From contig NZ_SCFB01000007.1 of the NCBI RefSeq assembly GCF_004210305.1, positions 62,001-126,000 on the forward strand: a DNA stretch of 64,000 nt, in the 5' to 3' direction. Position 1 is the first letter of the stretch. The number at the start of each line of letters is the position of its first letter. The stretch comes from Candidatus Finniella inopinata (GTDB lineage: Bacteria > Pseudomonadota > Alphaproteobacteria > Paracaedibacterales > CAIULA01). Shown here one piece after another: positions 26,215 through 34,871 of this stretch. The notes under the pieces are model-generated. The model searched no databases. It saw only the letters and a list, made by a program, of their open reading frames with translations, and was not told the DNA's origin. The position numbers and the translations under genes were made by a program.

Positions 26215-28015
26215 AACGAAAAACCGAATCGACAAAAGCCTTGTGCCGAGCCCGTTCCTTCTGCTCTTTCACCTGTAAAATTTTTGCAAGTTCTTGCTCC
26301 ACTGCGCTTCGTTCGTCAGAATCAGAAATTCTTTGACAAAGTTTCTTAAAACTAGAGATGACTTCCTCCTGCAAGTACCATATTTGCGGGTTTTCCAATT
26401 CTATATAATTCAGATAGGTTTGTTTAATCCAGTCAAAGTCCTCGGTGGTTTTCTCTGTTCTTGAAAGAACTTCTAGAATTTTAAGGCCGTTATGACCCAT
26501 AAATTTTTCAGCGCAGGCCTTGACTGTATCTTTTTGTTCTGTTTCAAAAAGCATAACCAACCCATTAACAGTTAAATCTATGCCCCAAACGACCGGCCCC
26601 CCTATTAGCTGTATTAAACCATCTGCCACCAATTGGCGTTCTGATGGTATTGTTGCTCTCACAGCTAAAATGGAAAAAATAGAAGAAGCATAGTTAAGAA
26701 AATCACCGTTCTCAGACTGAGTAAAACGGGGGTGAAGCTGATTGGCTATGAAAAGCCGTTCTTCAGACGTTATTGCCTTGTCAGCCAAAGCTCTAAAACT
26801 AGAAAGCCCACTCAAGACAACATAGTTACACGAATTACTAAGAAGGGACGGGGCGAATTTAATTAGCGTTCGGCGTTCTTCATCACCTTGCGCACTTTTC
26901 ACCAATGCTTTACAGGCATAAGACGCATACTCTTGCACATTGACAACTTTATCACCAAGCAGGTCTTGTATAACTGCCAGGATCAATCCTCGTTCTGAAA
27001 GATCTGTTTCTTTTTCAACCAGCAATTGAAGGCTTGCAGCTGTATTCTTGCGGATTTTATATTCCGTATCCTTAGCTAAAAGTGTTAAAATTTGCCGAAT
27101 GGCTTGTCTTTCCGCCAATGTTGACGCTTTTTTCGATAATTCTCTATACGCCTCAGCGACTTGTAGACGCACATGGGGGGCGAAGTGCTGGGTTAGAGGT
27201 TGCAAAACCTGCATCACTTGAGATCGCTGCACTAGGGTAGTCTCGGTTTTGCTAAGATACTTAAGCCCTTCGGCCATGTCATAAAGCATATCAGGGATAA
27301 AGGTTGGTGAGGCAGTGGCCTGTAAAACATCCATCAGGGGTTGGAATTCCAAGGGGACTCCAAGCCTGGTCAAAATCAGCACCCCTTTTACACGAATCCA
27401 ACTATCTGCTTCCGCCGAGCCATTCTCACTTAATAACGAATTTGAAAAGACGACTAAGTTTTCCTGGACTTTCGGACTTAAAATCATGGGGTCTATCAGT
27501 TTTTTTAAACCGTTAATGGCGCCGATCCGGACGCTTTTCGGATTATTAACATTGGCCAGCAATACCAACATTTCTTGTACTCTTTCTTGATTGGTAACAT
27601 CCTCCGGTGATGGGGGGTACTCTCTACGTATGTCTCCCAGCTGATCTAAAGTCCAAATTTGAAGAAGTTTTTCGTCGTTGTCCGTTGCATTACTAATTAA
27701 AAAACTCAACGTTTCCCTTATAGAGGTGGCCATAGTAAATGATGGGGCCGCTCTGAATAAATCAGGCATAAGGCTTAAAACAGCCTGACGATTTTCCAAA
27801 GTTTCAGCATTTTTAGCCAGATCATCCAAGACAGTGGCAGATTCCTGTCCAATCGTTGAACTCTTAGCGGTTTTTGCTAACCGGGCAAACCGCCCCTGCC
27901 ACGTTTCGATCGACAATGAAGAGGTTTCACTTGCATATCCAGTCGAAGCCACCGTTAATCCCAGAAAGAGGGCGAGTTTGAACAATGAATGAGTTTTTTG
28001 GCCAGTAGAAACCAT
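26213..28015 (-). CDS. Secreted HEAT-like repeat protein 3 (full-length paralogue)
   Basis: The 600-residue product has a signal peptide (FKLALFLGLTVASTGYAS) and about 13 helical repeats of some 40 residues, each with variants of T..ER (ENRQAVL, VQRSQVM, AERQAIR, SERGLIL, EERRTLI, EERLFIA, SERQLVA). This is a HEAT/ARM-like solenoid, usually a protein-binding scaffold. ATG at 28015 follows GGAG by eight bases. It shares both termini with the protein at 22701-23852, and the linked flanks are shared too. It lies directly downstream of yejBE where an operon partner such as yejF might be expected. Exported location is inferred from the signal peptide. Confidence 0.65.
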   Translation of the reverse strand: MVSTGQKTHSLFKLALFLGLTVASTGYASETSSLSIETWQGRFARLAKTAKSSTIGQESATVLDDLAKNAETLENRQAVLSLMPDLFRAAPSFTMATSIRETLSFLISNATDNDEKLLQIWTLDQLGDIRREYPPSPEDVTNQERVQEMLVLLANVNNPKSVRIGAINGLKKLIDPMILSPKVQENLVVFSNSLLSENGSAEADSWIRVKGVLILTRLGVPLEFQPLMDVLQATASPTFIPDMLYDMAEGLKYLSKTETTLVQRSQVMQVLQPLTQHFAPHVRLQVAEAYRELSKKASTLAERQAIRQILTLLAKDTEYKIRKNTAASLQLLVEKETDLSERGLILAVIQDLLGDKVVNVQEYASYACKALVKSAQGDEERRTLIKFAPSLLSNSCNYVVLSGLSSFRALADKAITSEERLFIANQLHPRFTQSENGDFLNYASSIFSILAVRATIPSERQLVADGLIQLIGGPVVWGIDLTVNGLVMLFETEQKDTVKACAEKFMGHNGLKILEVLSRTEKTTEDFDWIKQTYLNYIELENPQIWYLQEEVISSFKKLCQRISDSDERSAVEQELAKILQVKEQKERARHKAFVDSVFR

Positions 28016-28127
28016 TGGTGGTATCTCCTTTTACGCGGAATTACAAGCTATTTAACTTTAATTTTAATTAAATACCGAACTGTTGGTCGCGTCAAGGGAA
28101 AGGCGGGTTTGAATAGTGGATAAAAAC

Positions 28128-29147
28128 CTAAACCCTGGTCTTTCGGGCATCAAAGGCGTCGCGCACGGCTTCGCCTATAAAGATCAGCAGGCTTAATAAA
28201 AAAGCAATCGAGAAGAAAGCGGTCAAACCCAGCCAAGGAGCGTGGATGTTATTTTTGGCTTGGGTTAATAATTCCCCAAGGGATGCCGACCCAGGTGGCA
28301 ACCCAAACCCTAAGAAGTCCAGGGATGTTAACGTCGCGATGGACCCATTCAAAATAAAGGGGATATAGGTCAACCCAGCGATCATAGCGTTGGGCAGCAT
28401 GTGCCGCCAAATGATGCGTCGCGTGGGCACGCCCAAAGCTTCGGCTGCCCTCACATAATCCAACGCCCGCGTTCTGAAGAATTCAGCTCGGACCACACCG
28501 ACCAGGGGCATCCAACTAAAAAACAGCATGATCCCCAGCAACCACCAAAAATTGGGCTCTATCATGCTGGAGAGAATGATCAACAGATACAAAATGGGCA
28601 AACCGCTCCAAATTTCAATCATCCGTTGGCCAATCAGATCAACACGCCCACCAAAGTACCCCTGAATGGCCCCCACGCAGACGCCTATCACGGCGGCAGA
28701 AAACGTTAAAATAAGGCCAAACGAGATGGAAATGCGAAAGCCATAGATTAGCCGCGCCAACACGTCCCGGCCTTGATCATCCGTCCCCAACCAATTCTCC
28801 CTTGACGGCGGCGATGGCGCTGGCGTGGGCAGGTGATAATTAACGGTGGAGGCGGCATAAGGAATGGGGGGAAACACCATCCATCCCTTCGCCTCGATCA
28901 GCTTTTTGACCAAAGGGTCGCGATAGTTGGCGGCAGTCTCGAAATGCCCCCCAAATGTAGTCTCAGGATAGCTTTTAAAAACAGGGCAATAAAAATGACC
29001 GTCATACCTAACCAATAATGGTTGGTCGTTGGCGATAAATTTGGCCATCAATGTTGCTAAAAATAAAAAAATGAACAAGCACAAGGACACGTATCCGCGT
29101 TTATTCGCCTTGAATTGCCTTAAGCGGCGTTGCATCAAAGGGTTCAT
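28128..29147 (-). CDS. yejE: YejE-type ABC peptide transporter permease
   Basis: YejE is one of two inner-membrane permeases of the YejABEF oligopeptide/microcin C importer. The 339-residue protein has an N-terminal helix (~20-40), a long periplasmic loop with ENWLGTDDQGRDVLARLIYGFRIS, then five membrane helices with the EAA loop (YVRAAEALGVPTRRIIWRHMLPNA) that contacts the ATPase. It starts four bases after the yejB stop. The ATPase gene yejF and binding-protein gene yejA are not adjacent. Its 3' end is duplicated twice downstream. Confidence 0.9.
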   Translation of the reverse strand: MNPLMQRRLRQFKANKRGYVSLCLFIFLFLATLMAKFIANDQPLLVRYDGHFYCPVFKSYPETTFGGHFETAANYRDPLVKKLIEAKGWMVFPPIPYAASTVNYHLPTPAPSPPSRENWLGTDDQGRDVLARLIYGFRISISFGLILTFSAAVIGVCVGAIQGYFGGRVDLIGQRMIEIWSGLPILYLLIILSSMIEPNFWWLLGIMLFFSWMPLVGVVRAEFFRTRALDYVRAAEALGVPTRRIIWRHMLPNAMIAGLTYIPFILNGSIATLTSLDFLGFGLPPGSASLGELLTQAKNNIHAPWLGLTAFFSIAFLLSLLIFIGEAVRDAFDARKTRV

Positions 29148-29151
29148 ACTG

Positions 29152-30243
29152 TCAGCCTCGTGCTGCTGTCAGGTCAATGCGGCGATCCACCGCCATGTAC
29201 AGCAAGTCCCCAATAAGGTGCAACACCATGCCCAGTAACGTGAACATATAAAGGGTTCCAAACATGACGGGATAATCGCGGCTCATCGCGGCCTCGAAGC
29301 CCAACAACCCCAGCCCATCCAATGAAAACAGAACTTCGATCAAAAGGGACGAGGTGAACAAGATATGAATAAAGGCGGCTGGAAATCCGGCAATGACTAC
29401 CAGCAAAGCATTACGGAAAATGTGGCCATACAAGACGCGTTTCTGGCTAAGGCCTTTGGCCCGGGCCGTCACAATATATTGTTTGCTGATCTCTTCCAGA
29501 AATGAATTTTTCGTCAGCAATGTCAATTTGGCAAACCCCGCAATGACCATGGCAAAAATGGGCAAGGCCAAATGCCACAAATAATCAACCGCTTTGCCAA
29601 AAAGGCTTAAGCTTTGCCAATTATCAGAGGTGAGTCCGCGTAATGGAAACAGGCTCCAAAAGCTGCCGCCGGCGAACATGATAATCAGGAATAGGGCGAA
29701 CAGAAAACTGGGAATGGCATAGGCAATAATGACCACGCCGCTGGTTATGACATCGAAGCGCGATCCATCACGAACCGCTTTCGCAATGCCAAGGGGGATA
29801 GATATGCAGTAAACCAAAAGGGTTGTCCATAGGCCAAGCGAGGCTGAGACTGGTACCTTTGAACAAACCAACGAGACAACCTTTTCATCACGAAAGTAAC
29901 TTTTGCCAAAATCAAAAGTCAGGTAATTGCCAATCATTATGAAAAACCGTTGGTAGGCGGGTTTGTCAAAACCGAATTGCCGCTCTAGGTCTTTGATGAA
30001 CGCGGGGTCGATGCCCTGGACGCCCCTGTAACTGCTTTCATAGGATGCGGTGCTATCAAAGCCAAAATCTTGGCCGCCGCCCCCAAAGCGATTCTCAACG
30101 TCTGACGATTCGCCCCGTATTTTGGCCAGAATTTGCTGGACCGGACCACCGGGTGCTGCCTGAATGATAATGAAATTGACAAGCATAATCCCAAACAGGG
30201 TTGGGATTATCAGCAAAAGGCGCTTTAAAACATAGCCGGTCAT
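29152..30243 (-). CDS. yejB: YejB-type ABC peptide transporter permease
   Basis: YejB is the partner permease of YejE. The 363-residue protein begins with the family hallmark YVLKRLLLIIPTLFGIMLVNFIIIQAAPGGPV, has the YejB-specific periplasmic insertion (residues ~45-80, G/S-rich), and then DPAFIKDLERQFGFDKP, several membrane helices and the EAA loop (YIVTARAKGLSQKRVLYGHIFRNAL). It heads the remaining yejBE pair. A palindromic repeat and tRNA-Leu lie upstream in place of yejA. Confidence 0.9.
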   Translation of the reverse strand: MTGYVLKRLLLIIPTLFGIMLVNFIIIQAAPGGPVQQILAKIRGESSDVENRFGGGGQDFGFDSTASYESSYRGVQGIDPAFIKDLERQFGFDKPAYQRFFIMIGNYLTFDFGKSYFRDEKVVSLVCSKVPVSASLGLWTTLLVYCISIPLGIAKAVRDGSRFDVITSGVVIIAYAIPSFLFALFLIIMFAGGSFWSLFPLRGLTSDNWQSLSLFGKAVDYLWHLALPIFAMVIAGFAKLTLLTKNSFLEEISKQYIVTARAKGLSQKRVLYGHIFRNALLVVIAGFPAAFIHILFTSSLLIEVLFSLDGLGLLGFEAAMSRDYPVMFGTLYMFTLLGMVLHLIGDLLYMAVDRRIDLTAARG

Positions 30244-30257
30244 TTAGTTCCAGGAGG

Positions 30258-30363
30258 CAGGTTCCAGGTGCCAGGAGTCAAGTTTCAGAGAAGTACAAAA
30301 TTCACATGGTTTTGAATGCCCGCGTACTTTTGTATTTTTCTGGAACCTGATACCTGGAACCTG
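30258..30363. repeat. Long-range imperfect inverted repeat downstream of tRNA-Leu
   Basis: The arm CAGGTTCCAGGTGCCAGG (30258-30275) is complementary to 30346-30363 at 16 of 18 positions, and the right arm carries a tandem CTGGAACCTG motif. An inner TACAAAA/TTTTGTA pair extends the symmetry. It sits between tRNA-Leu and yejB on the path of the minus-strand transcript, so it may be a terminator-like hairpin or a dispersed palindromic repeat. Confidence 0.6.
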
Positions 30364-30370
30364 TAATGTG

Positions 30371-30457
30371 TGGTGCCCTCGGGGAGACTCGAACTCCCAC
30401 ATCCTTGCGAATAGTAGATTTTGAGTCTACCGCGTCTACCAATTCCGCCACAAGGGC
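30371..30457 (-). tRNA. tRNA-Leu (anticodon CAA)
   Basis: The minus strand folds into an 87-nt class II tRNA. The acceptor stem is GCCCTTG/CGAGGGC, the anticodon stem is GTAGA/TCTAC around the loop CTCAAAA (anticodon CAA, reading UUG), the variable arm is long, the T arm contains GTTCGAGTC, and the 3' CCA is encoded (30371-30373). All features fit leucine. Confidence 0.95.
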
Positions 30458-30532
30458 TAACGATCCCCATCATACTTAAGATACATACCCAATTCAAATC
30501 ATTTTTCGGGATTTTTGTGAGAGAGATTTTAG

Positions 30533-31648
30533 CTAAGAAGCGTTATGAACAAGCAAGTCTTGAATCAAGGCTCTGACGCGCAAGATGTCATACTTGGGGT
30601 CTGTTTTACCGGAACCTAGAACGAAATCAAAATAAGCCGAAGGTGTTTTTAAATCAAAAGAAGTGGGGGAAGCAGTGTTGGAACCATATGGCTTTAGAGC
30701 ACAGCCTTGTCTTGCATTGATGCGACCAAAAACGCCTGTTCCTCCGAAATTATTGACTGCAGTTAGATGATTACGACCCAAAACATTATCGAAAATAATC
30801 GTCAATACCGTTCCAGAATCTTCTTGACCTAGAGGATCACTGGTGAACCAACCCTGGTATATGCTGTCCGAAATTCCAAAAATAGCCCTAAGAAAAATGG
30901 ACAGTTGCTCAGCTGGCGTTTTGCAGATAGGAGTGTCACTGACTGTGCCGCCAATGACCAAAGTAATTGAAAAGGGAGAATAGTTACTTAACTGATTGAA
31001 CAAAGTAGCGGCTTGTTTACCTGCTAATATAGTATACTCGTTGGCAGTGGGGCCTTGCACAACCTCTCCTGTACTTTTAACACTGCTGGCACCAGAACAT
31101 TCGCCTGTCTTATACCCAGAAAACAAGAAACGCACACCACCAGAGCTGAAGCTGGGAGCACCTAGCTTATACCCAGAAGACAGTACAGGCGCAGAAGGGG
31201 GTAGACCGCTGAAGCGTACGTCATTTTGAAGAGCCTCAAAACCAAACACTGAATCCATCAAATTATCCACAGCCTTGGTAAGCGTCTGACCCGTTACATT
31301 TGTACTGACATCATTTACAACCGCGGAAATCGGGGCGCATCTATGGGATCGTTGCGAAGAGCTTGTGTCGCTATTGGGAAACCCAATGGCCGTGGCGATA
31401 GCACGAAGAGTATGCGTCCCTATAAAGTTAGAGGGATAATCTATGGCTTGCTGCCTTGTCACGAGGCCTACTTTGTCAAGTCCGTCCATGGCACCGGAAC
31501 CGTCAGCTACGGACAGTTTCTGCAAGGCAAGTTTATAACCAGGGGAAGAACTGGTTTCACCAAGGGACAGACCATACTGGGCCAGTTGTTTATTCAGCAT
31601 CACAAAAGGACTGGTTGAAACCACAGAGGGAGCGTACCCTGTCGCCAT
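30533..31648 (-). pseudogene. 3' fragment of a PATR-type secreted-protein gene interrupted by ISAs1
   Basis: Only 30533-31645 are host sequence; the first codon shown is created by the IS end. The frame continues the 5' fragment at 33101-33986 exactly: ...GGYTVATG from that side joins YAPSVVSTSPFVMLNKQL here. Residues ~10-45 (NKQLAQYGLSLGETSSSPGYKLALQKL) match the strand after the TVA motif in the intact protein at 8171-11167. The C-terminal ~150 residues (LRAIFGIS...FDNVLG...) resemble those of the protein at 51714-52739. Alone it lacks a signal peptide, so it is presumably dead. Confidence 0.85.
31636..31645. repeat. Target-site duplication, left copy (ISAs1 element)
   Basis: ACCCTGTCGC immediately precedes the left IS end; the identical 10-mer follows the right end at 33101-33110. 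Confidence 0.9.
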
Positions 31649-33100
31649 GGCGATTGCACTGAAAATTAGTTTAGTATTCTAAAAATTATTTCCTAATTTT
31701 TTATTCGGCTTTTCTGCTGTTCTATCCGTTGTTATTATTCTTTTTTCTCAATAAAGAAAAAGGAAACAGGGATGCAGTTATCAGATACTTTCCTCAAACA
31801 TTTTGAACCTCTTGCCGATCCTCGTATTGATAACCACAACAAGCTTCACAAATTGCACGATATCTTGGTAATAACAATATTGGCCACAATTTGTGGCGCT
31901 GATAACTGGGTTGATATTAGTGAATTTGGCAAAGCCAAATACGATTGGTTATCAACATTTCTCGAGCTGCCTAATGGTGTGCCATCTCATGATACTTTTG
32001 GCCGTGTGTTTTCCATACTTGACCCAGAGCAATTTGAATCCTGCTTTTATGCATGGATCAAGTCACTCTCTATCGATGTTAATTCTGAGATTATTGCTAT
32101 TGATGGAAAAACGCTACGGGGTTCTGGCAACAGAAGAAAAGAGAAAAAAGCCCTACACATTGTAAGTGCCTGGGCAAGCAATCAAAGTCTTCTTTTAGGG
32201 CAAGTTAAAACGGATGAAAAATCCAATGAAATTACAGCCATTCCAAAATTACTCAAGATGATTGATGTTACTGGTAGTACAGTCACCATTGACGCCATGG
32301 GTTGTCAGCAGTCAATTGCTGAAGAGATCTTAATTCAAGGTGCAGACTACGTATTAGCTCTAAAAGATAATCAACCGAAGCTTCATGAAATGGTCAAGGC
32401 AATTTTCCATATAGGAGAATCACGTCAGTACAAGAAGATGCTTAATCGACGGAAAGTAGAGAAGATCCATGATCATGGTCGCATAGAAACACGTCGCTAT
32501 ACATTAGTATCAGCACGCGATCCGGCAGTATTTCAACTTCGTTGGCCTGGGTTAAAGGGTGTTGGCATGCTTGAAACAACACGCACAACTAATAATCAGG
32601 TTGAGCGTAGTACCCGCTACTTTCTAACAAGTTTAGCCTATGAAAATATTGATCAGTTTATGGTTGCTGTCAGAAAACACTGGAACATAGAAATTAACCT
32701 GCACTGGTCTTTGGATGTAGGTTTTAGGGAAGACCATAACCAGGTGCATGTTGGCCACGCGGCCAAGAATTTGGCTGTCATGAGACGTATTGCTTTGAAT
32801 CTACTCAAGCAAGAAAAAACGAATAAACGAGGGGTGAGCTGTCGACGGAAGGTAGCAGGCTGGGACAACAAATACTTATTGAAAATTCTAACCGCTGACC
32901 ACAATTTAAAGCGCGTTTGAGCGGATTGACTGATATAAACGGTAAGTCTTTTAAAGGGGAGGATAGTGTCTAAAAATAAAAAAAACAGGAAGTAGATCTC
33001 TCAAAACCTACAAAATCAAATCAATCTACAAAAGTTTGGGAAATAGCAGAAACCGTAATTTTAAAAACTAGGCTGAGGAGATGTCAGTGCAATCGCCATG
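31646..33100 (+). mobile_element. Complete ISAs1-family insertion sequence, 1455 bp
   Basis: The element is bounded by perfect 17-bp inverted repeats (CATGGCGATTGCACTGA at 31646-31662 and its complement at 33084-33100) and a 10-bp direct target duplication. It holds one intact transposase gene. Removing it with one duplication copy restores a continuous reading frame in the surrounding minus-strand gene, which proves the boundaries. Bases 32921-33083 inside the right end contain no gene. Confidence 0.95.
31772..32920 (+). CDS. ISAs1-family DDE transposase
   Basis: The 382-residue protein has the family N-terminal domain (FEPLADPRIDNHNKLHKLHDILVI) and the DDE catalytic set: IIAIDGKTLRGS, TVTIDAMGCQ, and the C-terminal HWSLDVGFREDHNQ. 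Length is normal and there are no frameshifts, so the element may still be active. An AAAGGAAA site precedes the ATG. It lies within the 17-bp inverted ends described for the element. Confidence 0.95.
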   Translation: MQLSDTFLKHFEPLADPRIDNHNKLHKLHDILVITILATICGADNWVDISEFGKAKYDWLSTFLELPNGVPSHDTFGRVFSILDPEQFESCFYAWIKSLSIDVNSEIIAIDGKTLRGSGNRRKEKKALHIVSAWASNQSLLLGQVKTDEKSNEITAIPKLLKMIDVTGSTVTIDAMGCQQSIAEEILIQGADYVLALKDNQPKLHEMVKAIFHIGESRQYKKMLNRRKVEKIHDHGRIETRRYTLVSARDPAVFQLRWPGLKGVGMLETTRTTNNQVERSTRYFLTSLAYENIDQFMVAVRKHWNIEINLHWSLDVGFREDHNQVHVGHAAKNLAVMRRIALNLLKQEKTNKRGVSCRRKVAGWDNKYLLKILTADHNLKRV

Positions 33101-33986
33101 ACCCTGTCGCCACGGTATAACCACCAGTCGGGAACGTAAAACTTGTGCCAAGCAATAGTCCGTCAATCTCGATGTTCGTGGGCAAGGTCAGCTTACCGGT
33201 CAAATTCAAGCGTGCCTGTGTTGCCGTGCTGGGGGTTAGGCCCAAAAGCCAAGTCCCGCCCGACAAATCTATCGTTGGGGCGTAAGTTTTTCCATAGCCA
33301 CCAAAGGTACCGCTGGTCAAGGTAATTGTCCCTTGTGTATCAGCGCTTCCCCACTGGGCAGTTGTATGGCTTCTATCACCAACAATCAAGCTGCCCGCAT
33401 TGATGGTTGTACCACCCAACCAATTGGCGTTAACGGTATTCAACGTCAATGTCCCCGCACCGCCTTTGGCAAATGTAGCAGTGCCATTAGAAGCAATGTC
33501 TGTATCGTGGGCCGCCCCTGCTGTGGCCGGAGTTAGAACACTCGTGAATCCTGAGTCGGCTGTGTAAGCAAGGGCACCCCCAGCAGGCATAGTTATGATT
33601 CCCGAACCCGTGCTGTTTACAAACGATGAGAAGCTGATGTTTTGAAAATTAATGGTGTTCGGAATGGTTCCCCTGAAAAGGGATGAACCAGAGGAGGTAG
33701 ATGAACCCGTTATAGTCGTTCCGCTTGACGCACCTGTGATAGAAACGCCCCCAGTGAAGTTGGTTAAATCAGTGCTGGTTGCCTCCACTGTATCGGTCGC
33801 TGTCGTAAGGGTAAGGATGGGGGTTGTTGTAGTGTGGGCGCTTACCCCAGTCGTAAGGGCATCATTTATGCTAATATACGGATAGCTGGTGCCGCCTGAG
33901 GTAATTTGCAAGTTCACCACATCCGCCCCATACGCACACGTTAACGCCGACAGGCTGACGCCTAATAAAAACATCATTGTACGCAT
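33084..33986 (-). pseudogene. 5' fragment of a PATR-type secreted-protein gene interrupted by ISAs1
   Basis: The fragment encodes a signal peptide (MFLLGVSLSALTCAYG), nearly the same as in the protein at 8171-11167, then a beta-helix passenger with one PATR motif (GGAGTLTLN...NWLGGTTINAGSLIVG), TFGGYG and GTWLLGL strands. Host coding ends at 33101; the last codons (SWRLH) are read into the IS end. With the 3' fragment the original protein was about 660 residues. It may still be exported as a truncated passenger. Confidence 0.85.
33101..33110. repeat. Target-site duplication, right copy (ISAs1 element)
   Basis: ACCCTGTCGC directly follows the right IS end and is identical to 31636-31645. Confidence 0.9.
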
Positions 33987-34137
33987 AGAAATCCCCCAAA
34001 ATAAACAGACCTTATTTATTGTGATTTTGAAGGTTTTTTATTAAAATATAGTTAAAAAATCAATATGTTTTTATAACATAAACAATATTATAAATTGCGA
34101 ACAAAGAAATTCCGAAAAATGATTTGAATCGGGTATA

Positions 34138-34827
34138 ATGACTATGATGATTGCTTCTTTTTTAATAGGCGCCTGTTTAGCAAGCTTTGTGACGGTCCTG
34201 GCTCAGCCTATGACCAGCCTTTGGCGACGGTCGGTATGTGATGGGTGCGGTCGGCCACTAAAGTGGTTTCAAATGATCCCAGTTCTGTCATCCTGGTTGT
34301 TACGCAACCGTTGCCACCATTGTAATCACCGCCCAAGCTTGCTTTACGGATTTGTTGAGACCCTGACAGGCCTAATGTTCGTCCTAACGGCCAGCGTTTT
34401 ACCCCTGGGTTGGCCCCTTCTTATCACCGATATTTTCATCGTTATAGGATTACACATCAGCCTGTGGGATTGGCGTTGGCGCCAAATTCCCATCAACGAC
34501 CTGGCATTGCTTGGGGGATTAACAATCTTACATTTAATGATGAAGGGACGTTTCCCTGTATCGTCTTTGATAATGGCTGGCTTGTTATTTTTCTTGTGTG
34601 TGATTTGGCGCGTAAGGGGCAGACCTTTCCCCTTAGCCAGTGGCGATTGGGTTTTGTTGGTTATCACAGCTGCATGGCTTCAACCTGAAACCCTTCCTGC
34701 GTTTTTAAGCATCCTGGGTGGCCTTGGCCTTCTTTCAGCCATCCTTTACCAAAAACACTACAGCACACCTTTTTTCCCCTTTGCCCCCGCCATTTTGCTG
34801 GCGACATGGATCTGTTTGGTTTTTTAA
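34138..34827 (+). CDS. Prepilin peptidase (type IV leader peptidase, A24 family)
   Basis: This inner-membrane aspartic protease cleaves, and often N-methylates, type IV pilin-like leaders. The 229-residue protein has the N-terminal zinc-type domain with two CxxC pairs (C34/C37 and C59/C62) around the PLKWFQMIPVLSSWLLR signature and FVETLTG, several membrane helices, and both catalytic aspartates in variant contexts: D111 in LWDWRWRQIP and D170 in ASGDWVLL. It is shorter than the typical ~270-290. No pilin or pilus ATPase gene is in the window. Confidence 0.85.
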   Translation: MTMMIASFLIGACLASFVTVLAQPMTSLWRRSVCDGCGRPLKWFQMIPVLSSWLLRNRCHHCNHRPSLLYGFVETLTGLMFVLTASVLPLGWPLLITDIFIVIGLHISLWDWRWRQIPINDLALLGGLTILHLMMKGRFPVSSLIMAGLLFFLCVIWRVRGRPFPLASGDWVLLVITAAWLQPETLPAFLSILGGLGLLSAILYQKHYSTPFFPFAPAILLATWICLVF

Positions 34828-34871
34828 ACAATACCTTAATAAATATACGGCAAGATGTTAGATAAGCGCCT

